This document shows, piece after piece, positions 26,264 to 35,117 of a stretch of 59,287 nucleotides of DNA; the first letter of the stretch is position 1, and each line of letters starts with the position of its first letter. Source of the DNA: Candidatus Fermentibacterota bacterium. Its GTDB lineage: Bacteria > Fermentibacterota > Fermentibacteria > Fermentibacterales > Fermentibacteraceae. The notes under the pieces are model-generated. The model was not told where the DNA came from. It saw only the letters and a program-made list of their open reading frames with translations, and did not search any database. Made by a program: the position numbers and the translations under genes. The stretch is taken from NCBI GenBank assembly GCA_012523605.1, contig JAAYTY010000101.1, positions 1-59,287 on the forward strand. The letters are read 5' to 3'.

Positions 26264-26545
26264 TCATCCCCTGCCGTCCCGCAGGATCGTGAACCCCTCC
26301 ACGCCGGGTTCGGGGCACGGGAACGCGGATACGCCCGAGACCTCCGAGGCGGAGGGGCCCTTCAGGCAGAGTTCCATCATCTCGTCAAGCGACTCCCGTT
26401 CGCCGGAGACCACCAGCTCCACGGAACCGTCAGGAAGATTGCGCACATGGCCCGAGAGCCCCAGCCGCGAGGCGTGCCTGGCCGCCCACCAGCGGAATCC
26501 CACGCCCTGGACCAGGCCCCGGACAACCATTCGCAACGCAGGCAT
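26264..26545 (-). CDS. acyP: Acylphosphatase
   Basis: Small enzyme hydrolysing acyl phosphates. The ATG at 26545 has GGAG 6 bases upstream and gives 93 residues, the normal family length. Catalytic Arg18 lies in QGVGFRWW and Asn36 in GHVRNLPDGSVEL. It heads a minus-strand run of six genes and is divergent from the OmpA pair. Confidence 0.94.
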   Translation of the reverse strand: MPALRMVVRGLVQGVGFRWWAARHASRLGLSGHVRNLPDGSVELVVSGERESLDEMMELCLKGPSASEVSGVSAFPCPEPGVEGFTILRDGRG

Positions 26546-26577
26546 CGTCTTCTCCGGCTTGGAGCCATTCCACCCCA

Positions 26578-26610
26578 TTGACACGACCCGGGCGATCGGT
26601 GTCATATATG
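26578..26610 (+). promoter_or_regulatory. Possible promoter of the OmpA pair
   Basis: A perfect TTGACA (26578-26583) is followed by the AT-rich string CATATATG (26603-26610). The best -10 (TATATG) is 21 bases away, too far for an ideal spacer, so the assignment is tentative. It is the only AT-rich stretch in the 100-base divergent region. Confidence 0.35.
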
Positions 26611-26645
26611 TTGTTCTGTATCCTGTCATCAAGAGGAGGGCAAGC

Positions 26646-28649
26646 ATGAAGTTGTACGGTTTCCTGGCACTCGCGATACTTGTTCTCGCGCAGACCGCCA
26701 TGGCGATCCCCTCGTTCATGGGCTACAGCGGCATAAACCGCATAGTCTCCGCGAGACCCCTGGAGCAGGGCGGCATCGCCTTCGGCATCATGTCCAAGTA
26801 CTGGGCGAGCACCAACGAGATAGACGGCCTGGTATTCAATTACTACGGCCCCGACTACAGTGACACGCTGGATGTCTCCGACAAGGAGCACTATGCCGAC
26901 GGCTACTTCATCGTCGGCTACGGCGTCACGGACTTCCTCGAGCTGGGCGCCAGGCTGTCCTACGTTCTGAGCTGGTACGAGCGCGACATGGTCCAGCCCC
27001 GCGGCCTCATCACCGGCCGCTGGGACGGCGTGGACGGGCTCGGCGATCTCCAGGTGGGTATGAAGCTCGGCTTCACGCCGACCACCGACACCGGCCTCCT
27101 CTGGCTGGGCCTGCAGAACTGGTGGTCGTTCGCCCCCAGTTCCAACGACCTGGCTCTCTGCGAGGACTACTGCGGCCGCTGGTTCGACGACCAGCCGATG
27201 TACGAGATGCGCAGGCCCTTCATCTCAACCGGGCATACGAGCTACGGCATTGGAAGCCTGATCACGTTCGACCTGGCGAAGATCTCCCCCGGGGCGCCCC
27301 TGCGCTTCCACAGCAACGTCGGGTACTCCCACTACAAGCAGTCGTTCGACATGACCGACTTCCGCTACAACTACACTCCCGACAGCGTCTATTTCTACGA
27401 CAGCACCGAGGTCGCGCTCGACGTCGAGGACAACGTTCTCGACCTCGGCTTCGGCATGGAGTTCCCGACCCAGTACGCGATCGTCTTCGTCGAGTACTCC
27501 CTCAAGGAATGCCTCGACCGCAACGGCCAGAACTCCGTCGCCTATCTCACTCCGGGGCTCCGCTTCATCACCCGCAGCGGCGCGTTCATGGACGTGTCCT
27601 TCGATCTCGGCCTGACCGAGTTCGATCCGCTCTACCACGACCTCGGCCACGCCATCTACAGTGACACCGGAGTGGTGACCGAGGACGAGAGGGCCGAGCG
27701 CTCTCCGTTCCCGTTCGCCGCCAGCAACGACTGGGGCATCGGCGTGTCCCTGGCCTTCTCCAGCGACCTGATCCCCGGTGAGCGGGCCCCCGAGCCCGGC
27801 AGGATCTCCGGCATGGTCACCGACATGGAGACCGGAGCCGGCCTGGCTGCCACCCTCAGCTTCCCGGGCACCACTATCGCCAGCGTCCAGACCGATCCGG
27901 TCACAGGCTACTACACAGTCACGGCGGGCACAGGCACTATCCCGATCACCGTCGAGGCCGAGGGCTACCAGCCCGGCTCCGCGACCGTCGTGCTCGAGGC
28001 CGACCAGTCCATAGTCAAGGACTTCATGATGCGCCCGGTCGCCGAACCCGGCATGGTCACCGGCGTAGTGGCCGACGCCGAGACGGGAGATCCGCTGATC
28101 GCCACCATCTCGGTGCCCGACCTGCCCGAAGTCGCCCCTGTGACCTCGGGCTCCGACGGAGTGTACCAGATCTCCGTCCCGGCCGGCACCTGGACCATCA
28201 AGTGCGAGGCGACCGACCACATCGGCAAGTCCCTGCCGGCCGTCATCAACGCCGGTCAGAGCACCGTGCTGAACTTCGATCTCAGACCCGCTCTCGTACA
28301 GGGGCAGGTGCTGAGGTTCAACAACATCTACTTCGACGTCGCCAGCGCCAACATCAAGCCGGAGTCCTACCCGGTCCTCGACCAGATCGTGGCGACCCTC
28401 CTCGAGAACCCCAACGCCAGGGTCCAGATCGCGGGCCACACCGACTCCGACGGCAGCAACGAGTACAACCAGACCCTGAGCGAGCAGAGGGCCGCCTCGG
28501 TGTTCAACTACCTGGTCAGCCACGGCGTCAACGCGCGCAACCTGACCACGATCGGCTTCGGCGAGACCCAGCCGGTCGTCCCGAACACATCGTCGGCCAA
28601 CAAGGCCCAGAACCGCCGGATCGAGTTCACGGTCCTGTCCGTGAACTGA
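26646..28649 (+). CDS. OmpA-family protein with barrel and two CarboxypepD_reg-like domains
   Basis: 667 residues from an ATG with AGGAGG 7 bases upstream. Signal peptide (1-20, ending AMA); an aromatic-rich beta-barrel-like region (about 21-375); two carboxypeptidase-regulatory-like (transthyretin-type) domains (about 385-465 and 467-550, each starting RISGMVTD / MVTGVVAD...TGDPLIATI). A C-terminal OmpA peptidoglycan-binding domain follows (about 555-667: IYFDVASANIKPESYPVLDQI, IAGHTDSDGSNEYNQTLSEQRA, FGETQPV, NRRIEF). Likely an abundant structural outer-membrane protein linking to peptidoglycan. A terminator follows, then a paralog. Confidence 0.9.
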   Translation: MKLYGFLALAILVLAQTAMAIPSFMGYSGINRIVSARPLEQGGIAFGIMSKYWASTNEIDGLVFNYYGPDYSDTLDVSDKEHYADGYFIVGYGVTDFLELGARLSYVLSWYERDMVQPRGLITGRWDGVDGLGDLQVGMKLGFTPTTDTGLLWLGLQNWWSFAPSSNDLALCEDYCGRWFDDQPMYEMRRPFISTGHTSYGIGSLITFDLAKISPGAPLRFHSNVGYSHYKQSFDMTDFRYNYTPDSVYFYDSTEVALDVEDNVLDLGFGMEFPTQYAIVFVEYSLKECLDRNGQNSVAYLTPGLRFITRSGAFMDVSFDLGLTEFDPLYHDLGHAIYSDTGVVTEDERAERSPFPFAASNDWGIGVSLAFSSDLIPGERAPEPGRISGMVTDMETGAGLAATLSFPGTTIASVQTDPVTGYYTVTAGTGTIPITVEAEGYQPGSATVVLEADQSIVKDFMMRPVAEPGMVTGVVADAETGDPLIATISVPDLPEVAPVTSGSDGVYQISVPAGTWTIKCEATDHIGKSLPAVINAGQSTVLNFDLRPALVQGQVLRFNNIYFDVASANIKPESYPVLDQIVATLLENPNARVQIAGHTDSDGSNEYNQTLSEQRAASVFNYLVSHGVNARNLTTIGFGETQPVVPNTSSANKAQNRRIEFTVLSVN

Positions 28650-28666
28650 GCGGCGCGGCAGCGCGG

Positions 28667-28694
28667 GGGGCGGCCCTCCTGGGCCGCCCCTTTT
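28667..28694 (+). terminator. Intrinsic terminator after first OmpA paralog
   Basis: Perfect 10-bp stem GGGGCGGCCC (28667-28676) / GGGCCGCCCC (28681-28690) with loop TCCT, followed by TTTT. It lies 17 bases after the stop and 25 bases before the next ATG. Confidence 0.88.
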
Positions 28695-28719
28695 GCGTGA
28701 TGGAGGTCACGAGGAAGCA

Positions 28720-30597
28720 ATGCACAGACCGCCCGTCCTTCTGATCGCCCTGCTGGCCCTGTCGGGAGCTGGCTCCGCTCTTCCGGGACAGCTGGGGCTG
28801 CGCGGCCTCTACAGGGTGGTTGACGCGAGGACACCGCCCCCGGGCGCCCTGTCGTCGTCCATCTGGTTCCTGTACCAGACGGCTGCCGTCCGCGACAGCG
28901 TGGCATACATCCCGCCGTTCCAGCCGGAGATAGACACAGTGCTGGCCATCGAGGACACCGAGCACTACGCCGACGCCTCGGTGCAGTTCGGGGTTGGAAT
29001 CGACGAGAACTTCGAGGCGGCCATCACGCTGTCGGGACAGGCGTCGGCCTGGCAGTACGACCAGACGCCTCCGCGGGGCAATCAGCTGGGGATGCTCGAC
29101 GCCGTATGGGGATTCACGGATGTAACTCTGGCGGGCAAGTACAGCAGGCTCCTCCAGGAGGACATGACCTACGGCGGCCTCCTGTGGCTGTCCATCCCGA
29201 CCGGACCGGCCTTCGCCGACACCGCCGCTGACTACGACGGATACTGGTACGCCGGCGACATCATGCACGAGGTCAGGCGCCCCTACATCGGCACGGGCGG
29301 CGTGGGATTCGGAATCGCCGGGCTCTTCACCTACGAGTCGCCCTACGGCGACGCCCTGGGGAACCTGGGTGTCTCGAACTACCGCCAGGAGGTGCAGGAT
29401 CCCGTGCTCGGAACGATGAGGCGCACCGACACGGCCCTGGATTTCGCCGCCGGATACCAGTACAGGACGGACTTCGCCCTGCTTTACACGGAGCTCGCCA
29501 TGAAGGCCTTCCTCGGCCGCGGAGACGACCCCGGCTATCACATGCCTGCCTGGTTCATGCTGGGGATCCGCGCATACCAGCGCTCGGGCGCATGGCTGGA
29601 TCTCGCGGTCCAGCTCGGTCTCACCTCCCACGACAGGGACGAATGCAACCCCTACGAGACCGGCTGGATGGCGGTTCCGAAGGGCGTGCCGGGAACGATC
29701 GGCGTGCTCCTCAGCCTGGGCTGGGACTCCGGCATGGCGGCGCAGACCGGAGGCAGGGGCAACCTCGGTGGCCTGGTGCTGAACGCATCGACCGGGGAGC
29801 CGCTGTCCGCCACGGTCAGCTTCCCCGGGTCGTCGGTGGAGTCTGTGGAATCGGATCCCGTGACGGGCTTCTACAGGGTTGATGCACCGGAGGGTGTGCA
29901 TATCGTGAGCGCCGCTGCAGAGGGCTTCAGGACGGTCGTCGCCTCGGTCGCGGTGCCTGCGGACGGGCCCGCCTCGCTCGACTTCCGTCTCCAGCCGGCC
30001 GCTCCGCAGACGGGGACGGTCACGGGAGTGGTCACCGACGGCGACACGGGCATGCCGCTGGTGGCGACCATCTCGGCGGAGGGATCGGGCGTCTCGGTGA
30101 CCTCCGGGCCGGACGGGCGCTTCAGCATGGATCTCCCCGGCGGGGCCTGGACTCTCCGGGTGACGGCCGAGGGGCACAACCAGTCCATGGTGCAGGTGCA
30201 GGTTGCACCCGGAGGCTCTACACCCGTCTCTTCTTCGCTCACCGCCGCTCTGGTGAGCGGCCAGGTGATGAGCTTCGCCAACATCTACTTCGACTCGGGC
30301 AGCGCCACCATCAAGACCGAGTCCTACTCGGTCCTGGACGGCATAGCCGATCTCCTGATCGCAAATTCCTCGGCGAGGATCGAGGTGTCGGGGCACACCG
30401 ACTCGCAGGGCAGCGAGTCATCGAACCAGAGCCTCAGCGAGCGCAGGGCGGCCGCGGTGAAGGACTACCTGGTGCGCAGAGGGGTCCCTGCCTCGATGCT
30501 GACCGTCGTGGGCTACGGTGAGACGCGGCCTGTAGCGACGAACGATACCGCGGACGGCCGCGCCCGCAACCGAAGAATCGAGTTCCGCGTGCTCTAG
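28720..30597 (+). CDS. Second OmpA-family barrel/CarboxypepD_reg paralog
   Basis: 625 residues; the ATG at 28720 has GAGGA 6 bases upstream. Architecture is the same as the preceding gene: signal peptide (about 1-21), barrel-like region (to about 345), two regulatory-like beta domains (NLGGLVLNASTGEPLSATV and TVTGVVTDGDTGMPLVATI), and a C-terminal OmpA domain (IYFDSGSATIKTESYSVLDGI, VSGHTDSQGSESSNQSLSERRA, YGETRPV, NRRIEF). Shared motifs such as HYAD, EVRRPYI/EMRRPFI and FPGS/FPGT show a tandem duplication. Its stop directly abuts the stop of the convergent Nudix gene. Confidence 0.9.
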   Translation: MHRPPVLLIALLALSGAGSALPGQLGLRGLYRVVDARTPPPGALSSSIWFLYQTAAVRDSVAYIPPFQPEIDTVLAIEDTEHYADASVQFGVGIDENFEAAITLSGQASAWQYDQTPPRGNQLGMLDAVWGFTDVTLAGKYSRLLQEDMTYGGLLWLSIPTGPAFADTAADYDGYWYAGDIMHEVRRPYIGTGGVGFGIAGLFTYESPYGDALGNLGVSNYRQEVQDPVLGTMRRTDTALDFAAGYQYRTDFALLYTELAMKAFLGRGDDPGYHMPAWFMLGIRAYQRSGAWLDLAVQLGLTSHDRDECNPYETGWMAVPKGVPGTIGVLLSLGWDSGMAAQTGGRGNLGGLVLNASTGEPLSATVSFPGSSVESVESDPVTGFYRVDAPEGVHIVSAAAEGFRTVVASVAVPADGPASLDFRLQPAAPQTGTVTGVVTDGDTGMPLVATISAEGSGVSVTSGPDGRFSMDLPGGAWTLRVTAEGHNQSMVQVQVAPGGSTPVSSSLTAALVSGQVMSFANIYFDSGSATIKTESYSVLDGIADLLIANSSARIEVSGHTDSQGSESSNQSLSERRAAAVKDYLVRRGVPASMLTVVGYGETRPVATNDTADGRARNRRIEFRVL

Positions 30598-31026
30598 CTA
30601 TTTCTCCAGGCTGGGTTTTTCGCCGGTCTCGAGGAATCTCAGGAAGTCGCGCAGGACCTCTGCGTGGTCGAACGCCATCTCGTCCCAGGGGATCTCCGAG
30701 AAGCGGAATGCCCGGGCAGTTTCTGCGTCGTCGCCTCCACGGGGCGCGCCCTCTGCCGTGCAGTGGTACATCACGCTCACCGTATCGCCCCTCGGATCGC
30801 GCCAGGGCCGGGAATAGACGTGGAATAGGTCCTTGATCTCGATCTCGAGCCCCGTCTCCTCGAGAGCCTCCCTGCGTACGGCCTCGGCAAGGCTCTCTCC
30901 AGGATCTACGAACCCCCCGGGGATGGCCCAGCCGGCAGGGAAGTGCCCTCTCTCGATCAGGACGATACGCTTGCCCCGCATGACTATCAGGGCATCGACG
31001 GTCACCTGTGGCGTCAGCGGTCTCAC
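30598..31026 (-). CDS. Nudix hydrolase (ADP-ribose pyrophosphatase-like)
   Basis: Hydrolyses nucleoside-diphosphate-linked substrates. The GTG at 31026 has GGAG 5 bases upstream and yields 142 residues starting VRPLTPQVTVDALIV, the usual N-terminus for this subgroup; the frame is open 21 codons further without an SD. The complete Nudix box runs from Gly38 to Leu60 (GFVDPGE ... REALEETGL), with Glu56 and Glu57 as metal ligands. Exact substrate unknown; the ADPR/YjhB-like subgroup is inferred from VSVMYHCTAEG spacing. Confidence 0.9.
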   Translation of the reverse strand: MRPLTPQVTVDALIVMRGKRIVLIERGHFPAGWAIPGGFVDPGESLAEAVRREALEETGLEIEIKDLFHVYSRPWRDPRGDTVSVMYHCTAEGAPRGGDDAETARAFRFSEIPWDEMAFDHAEVLRDFLRFLETGEKPSLEK

Positions 31027-31106
31027 TTCATCTCCGATCCCGGCGCTTTCAGCCGCTCCATCAGGAGTTATATACTCCCGCCAGTACACCCCGGGGAGGA
31101 AGAAAC

Positions 31107-31565
31107 ATGAGAAGCTTCTTGACTGCCGCGATCCTTGCTCTGCTGAGCCTTTCTGCCTGTGGCTCCCCGTCTCCTGGCGGTTCCGGAGACGCGGCTTCGG
31201 GCGGAGCTTCGGAGCTGACCTGGATCGAAGAGGACTTCGAGGCGGCGGCTGCCGCCTCGCGCGAATCAGGGAAGCCGATCCTCATGGACCTCTACGCCGA
31301 CTGGTGCGGCCCCTGCCGGACACTGTCGGAGGAGTTCTTCACGAGCGAGGAGATGAGGGGCGTCCTGTCCCGGTTCGTCCTGTTCAGAGCCAACGTCGAC
31401 GGCGCCGGGGGCGGGGTGCTTGCCGAGCGCTACGGTGCGAGTGCGATTCCTCTGGTCGTGGTCGTCTCCGCGGACGGCACCGAGTACGATCGCATCGTCG
31501 GAGTCCCCTCCTCGATCGCCGAATACGTGTCCGACCTCGAGAGCATCCTCGGGGCGATAAAGTAG
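31107..31565 (+). CDS. Thioredoxin-fold lipoprotein
   Basis: 152 residues with SD GGGGAGG before the ATG. Lipobox LSAC (Cys18), a short Gly/Ser linker, then a thioredoxin fold with WCGPC (66-70) and cis-Pro in SAIPLVVV. The EEFFTSEEM block resembles the DsbD-gamma/thioredoxin_7 subgroup, so it probably reduces periplasmic disulfides. It is divergent from the Nudix gene and ends in a strong hairpin. Confidence 0.9.
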   Translation: MRSFLTAAILALLSLSACGSPSPGGSGDAASGGASELTWIEEDFEAAAAASRESGKPILMDLYADWCGPCRTLSEEFFTSEEMRGVLSRFVLFRANVDGAGGGVLAERYGASAIPLVVVVSADGTEYDRIVGVPSSIAEYVSDLESILGAIK

Positions 31566-31587
31566 CTGGAACGGGGCCGCATGCGCG

Positions 31588-31617
31588 GGGGGCGGGCCCG
31601 AAGGCCCGCCCCCTTTC
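31588..31617 (+). terminator. Intrinsic terminator after thioredoxin lipoprotein
   Basis: The 11-bp perfect stem (31588-31598 with 31603-31613) has loop CGAA, followed by TTTCT. It sits in the 69-base gap between two converging genes and may act on both. Confidence 0.8.
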
Positions 31618-31634
31618 TGCAGTGTCGTTCCGGG

Positions 31635-33176
31635 CTAGAACTTGACCACCCGGAGAGCCTCCACCGCATCCTCGGTAGAAAGGCGCACGATGTAGATGCC
31701 CGAGGGCATCGCCGCGGCCTCCCATGGAACGGTGTGCTCACCGGCGGACATCTCGCCGTCGACGAGAGTCGCCACTCTGCGGCCGCTCATGTCCATGACA
31801 TAGAGATCGACCGATGCGGGGCCGGCCAGTCCGAAGGTGAACGCGGCGCTGCTCGAGAACGGGTTGGCGATGCAGGCCAGGCTGCCGGCCAGCGGGGCTA
31901 ATCCGCCGTCACCGACGCCGGTGCCGATCGCTCCGCCCAGGTAGTAGCTGTCGCCGCAGCTGTTGGGGATGTCGTCCCACTGCGGGTGCTCCTGGCCGCT
32001 CTGGGCGTAGGAGTCCCACTCCTCGGCGCGGTAGGCGGCCTCGTAGTAACTGACATGTCCGTCGCCGTTCATGTCGGGATTGCCGGGCAGGGCGCCGCCG
32101 GGATAGGAGCCTCCGGGAGGAACCGAGCCGTGGTGCGCACCGACCCACCAGTAGGCCCACTCGTCGTACTGCGGGTAGGTCGCGCCGGCCCAGGAGGATT
32201 CGTAGCCGTTGGCCGCGGATGCGAACGTTCTGGGGCCCGAGCCCTGGATGGTCTCCTCCAGGAAGCCGCCGGAGAAGCACTGCTCCATGGCCACGTTGAT
32301 AGAGGCGGCGTTCAAGGTGTTGAGCCAGCCTTCGAAGGTGTCGTCGTCGAGGGTCTGAGTGTTCCAGAGGTTCAGGATGACCTCGGGAGGGTTGTTGCCA
32401 TAGAGCTTGCCCGTACCGCCGTGGTCGGTGGTGAAGATCACGAGATGATCGTTCGGACCGACCATGCCGGCAATCGCGTTGTATCCGCTGGTGACGCCGG
32501 TCGTGGTGGCGTCGAAGTCGATGTCGGTATCACCGTCGCCATCGAGGTCGGGGTTGGAGTTGGCGCCGCCGGACTGGTCGGGCGCCGGGTTGGTCCCGTC
32601 GGCGAAGCAGATGACTATATGGTCGTCGGTGTAACCGTAATCGTCGGTGATGGTCAGGTAGAAGAACTGGACGTCGCCGTAGTAGCGGACATGGTTGTTG
32701 CTGGAATCGTACCCGCCGGAGATGATCCACGCGTAGGTGTGGGCCGGGTCGTTGCCGGCCCTGGGGTTCGGCACCCACCAGTCGAGAATCTGCTGCCTGA
32801 GATCGGCCTGTGACGGCACCGGCAGGTCGCTGTACTCCTGGGTCATGCGCTGGAGGGCCGAGGGAGGGGTGAGCATGTTGACGACCTGCATCTCGCCGGC
32901 ATGGGACACGAACACCCAGCGGCAGGGGTGCTCCCAGTTGGCGAGACCCATGTCGTCCACGAGAACCAGGTATCCGGCGAACGGCGCGGGAATCTCCTCG
33001 TGCCAGGTTTCGATCATCTGGCCGGCGGAGATCTCTGCGGGCAGGGACCAGACGACCTTTCCCTCGATGCTGCCGCCGAGGAGGTCGCAATACACCTGCT
33101 CGGCCGCCTGGCGCGGGCTCGAGACTGAAGCCCACGCGGCAGCGGCGGCGAGAAGAACACAGATCGTGACCTTCAT
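31635..33176 (-). CDS. Secreted legumain-like (C13) cysteine peptidase with sorting tail
   Basis: 513 residues; the ATG at 33176 is chosen for AGGTGG upstream. Signal peptide (1-16). The caspase-like fold contains a catalytic His252 (FTTDHGG) and Cys300 (AMEQCFSGGF), the clan CD/C13 dyad. Two Ca-binding loops of EF-hand/dockerin type appear: NPDLDGDGDTDID near 208 and NPDMNGDGHVSYYEA near 365. The last ~80 residues form a FlgD/Por-type C-terminal domain (SVDLYVMDMSGRRVATL ... PSGIYIVRLS ... LRVVKF), typical of type IX secretion cargo and FCB-group proteins. Substrate unknown. Confidence 0.85.
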   Translation of the reverse strand: MKVTICVLLAAAAAWASVSSPRQAAEQVYCDLLGGSIEGKVVWSLPAEISAGQMIETWHEEIPAPFAGYLVLVDDMGLANWEHPCRWVFVSHAGEMQVVNMLTPPSALQRMTQEYSDLPVPSQADLRQQILDWWVPNPRAGNDPAHTYAWIISGGYDSSNNHVRYYGDVQFFYLTITDDYGYTDDHIVICFADGTNPAPDQSGGANSNPDLDGDGDTDIDFDATTTGVTSGYNAIAGMVGPNDHLVIFTTDHGGTGKLYGNNPPEVILNLWNTQTLDDDTFEGWLNTLNAASINVAMEQCFSGGFLEETIQGSGPRTFASAANGYESSWAGATYPQYDEWAYWWVGAHHGSVPPGGSYPGGALPGNPDMNGDGHVSYYEAAYRAEEWDSYAQSGQEHPQWDDIPNSCGDSYYLGGAIGTGVGDGGLAPLAGSLACIANPFSSSAAFTFGLAGPASVDLYVMDMSGRRVATLVDGEMSAGEHTVPWEAAAMPSGIYIVRLSTEDAVEALRVVKF

Positions 33177-33357
33177 GGGAACCACCTTTCCTGAGGGACT
33201 ACGGTCGGATCACCCTGTTTCCTCCAGAGATATAGTTTCGCACTTCCGGCAACCCCGGTCAAGCATTCCCCGGCAACCAGGCACGACGAACCCGAAACGG
33301 GGAGCCCGCGGAGGCGACGCCCCGGACACTGCCGCTTCCGGGCGGAGCGGTGCTGTA

Positions 33358-33870
33358 TCAGTACCCGGCTCTCACCTGCACATGCAGTCTGTTCCCGGCG
33401 GTGTCGAGAACTCCCAGGAGAATGTCGAGGACCGCCTCCGCATCCTCGACCGGTCTCGTTTCCGAAGCCCATAGGACATTGTCTCCGGAGGTCCTGCAGG
33501 TGTAGAGGCCTTCCCGGAGGTCGAGCGGAACTTCCAGACCCTCGAACGGAATAGCCTGCCGCACTTCTGCCGGGATCGGAAGAGGCTTCCAGCCCATTGC
33601 GGGCGCATTTTCCAGGAAGGATTCCTCCTGTTCGTCGGTCAGAAGATAGCACGCGGAGATGGAAAGCCCCTCCCGCTGGCCGAAGCCCATCGTGGGTGGG
33701 AACCCGCTGTAGCTTGCAAGCTCTGCATCTCCGGGAATTGCGAAGATCTGCCGGAGCCGCTCCTGGTCTCCGGCATCCTGCGCGGGCTGATCCGGCCCGC
33801 AGGACTGCGGGGAGCAGATCAGCACGGCTGCGGTGATCAGCATTCCCAGCGATTCCGATGGAAGGTTCAT
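33358..33870 (-). CDS. Putative lipoprotein, unknown
   Basis: 170 residues; hydrophobic N-terminus (about 9-20) with a Cys at 24 in PQSCGPD, a poor but possible lipobox. The mature region is mixed alpha/beta with no recognised motif. It overlaps the upstream glycosyltransferase-like gene by 4 bases, so the two are co-expressed. A ~180-base spacer with no identifiable feature separates it from the C13 peptidase. Confidence 0.65.
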   Translation of the reverse strand: MNLPSESLGMLITAAVLICSPQSCGPDQPAQDAGDQERLRQIFAIPGDAELASYSGFPPTMGFGQREGLSISACYLLTDEQEESFLENAPAMGWKPLPIPAEVRQAIPFEGLEVPLDLREGLYTCRTSGDNVLWASETRPVEDAEAVLDILLGVLDTAGNRLHVQVRAGY

Positions 33871-34991
33871 CCCCGACTCCCGTTGTCGCTGCGCACCGGC
33901 CTGCCGTGCTTGTCACGCCCCCGGGCCGCCCTCTCCAGTATCCGTGAGACGACGAAATCGGTGTCGCACGCCAGAGGAGGCGGGGCGGGCGCCTGCACGA
34001 CGGTGTCAAGGGCATCGGCAAGCCCGCTCCCTCCTATCTCTTCCGGGCCGAGGATCAGGGAGGCGGGCCTCTCCAGGAGGGGCCGGATCAGATAGGGAAC
34101 CTCGGGGAAGTCGTCCCTGTCCAGTGCGATCACCGGCTTGCCCAGCGCCAGAGCCATCGAGACGGTTCCATAGCCGGGGGTTATCAGGAGGGCGTCGGCG
34201 GCGGCGGCCAGATCGGCATACCGGAGTCCGCGCGCCTCCAGTTCCTGCGGCGGGATGTTCTCCACGCCCTGAAGGCCCCTGTGCGGCAGGGAGCAGAACG
34301 CCTTCCAGCCCCGGGGAAGAGCCGGTTCGGTCGTGCCCGCCCGCAGGGGATCCCTCAGCGTCACGAGGAGGTTTCGGCCGCGCCCGAGGATCTCCCGAGC
34401 CCGGGAAGCGTTCCTGGATGATCCGCCGGGCACCAGGCCCACATCCTCCGAGGTTTCGAAAGGACTGTGAGGGGGGCCCAGAGGCAGTCTCAGGTAGTGC
34501 GCGGTTTGATAGAGGTCCGCAATGACATCACAGAGTGCTTCGAGATCCGGGAACATCTCCCTGTAGATCCAGTCCCAAGTGAAGTTGCCGATGGCCAGGC
34601 AGTCGAGTCCGGCCATGAAAGCGGCGGCTGCCGGGACGGGATCAATGTCGGTGACCACCAGATCAGCTCCCGTGGATTCCAGGATTCCGCGGCATTCGCC
34701 CAGATGATCCTCCATGCGCCCGGGAAATTCCGTCAGGAACACGCGGGTCGCCTCGTGATCTATCCGTCCGGGCTTTTCGCGGGGCACGGGCCCGGAGGCC
34801 CACCGGACGAGAGACACCCGATCCACCTGCCTCCAGAACCACGGGGAAACGCCTGTGACGACGGTGACGCCCGCCCCCGGACACGACTCGAGGAGATTCT
34901 CGATGATCTCACGCTGCCTGGCGGCATGCCCCCATCCGTGGTCCGAAACGAACCAGGCGATCCGCGGCCCGGCGTGCGAGGAGGATTTCAT
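33867..34991 (-). CDS. GT-B glycosyltransferase-like protein
   Basis: 374 residues. The N-terminus IAWFVSDHGWGHAARQREI and the C-terminal half PGYGTVSMALALGKPVIALDRDDFPEVPYL match the two Rossmann lobes of GT-B fold enzymes of the MurG/UDP-glycosyltransferase type. The N-terminal GHxxR pattern is shared with the glycosyltransferase-like half of L-arabinokinases. No membrane helix. The substrate cannot be inferred from the neighbours. Confidence 0.72.
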   Translation of the reverse strand: MKSSSHAGPRIAWFVSDHGWGHAARQREIIENLLESCPGAGVTVVTGVSPWFWRQVDRVSLVRWASGPVPREKPGRIDHEATRVFLTEFPGRMEDHLGECRGILESTGADLVVTDIDPVPAAAAFMAGLDCLAIGNFTWDWIYREMFPDLEALCDVIADLYQTAHYLRLPLGPPHSPFETSEDVGLVPGGSSRNASRAREILGRGRNLLVTLRDPLRAGTTEPALPRGWKAFCSLPHRGLQGVENIPPQELEARGLRYADLAAAADALLITPGYGTVSMALALGKPVIALDRDDFPEVPYLIRPLLERPASLILGPEEIGGSGLADALDTVVQAPAPPPLACDTDFVVSRILERAARGRDKHGRPVRSDNGSRG

Positions 34992-35117
34992 CCGCCCGCT
35001 TCCTCCCTGTTGGTGTCAGGTTAAATAAACTTAAGAAACCCTCTTCCCGGGCACCAGAGAGGGCTGAAACACCCGAACCCTCTTGAAAACGAATCCTATT
35101 CCGTCCAGAATCAGGAT

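Noticed and set aside
35036..35117. REP element or terminal inverted repeat for the RAYT
   Set aside because: Only a short CCCTCT/AGAGGG inverted repeat and a repeated ACCCTCTT were seen on the left; nothing matching lies to the right of the gene.
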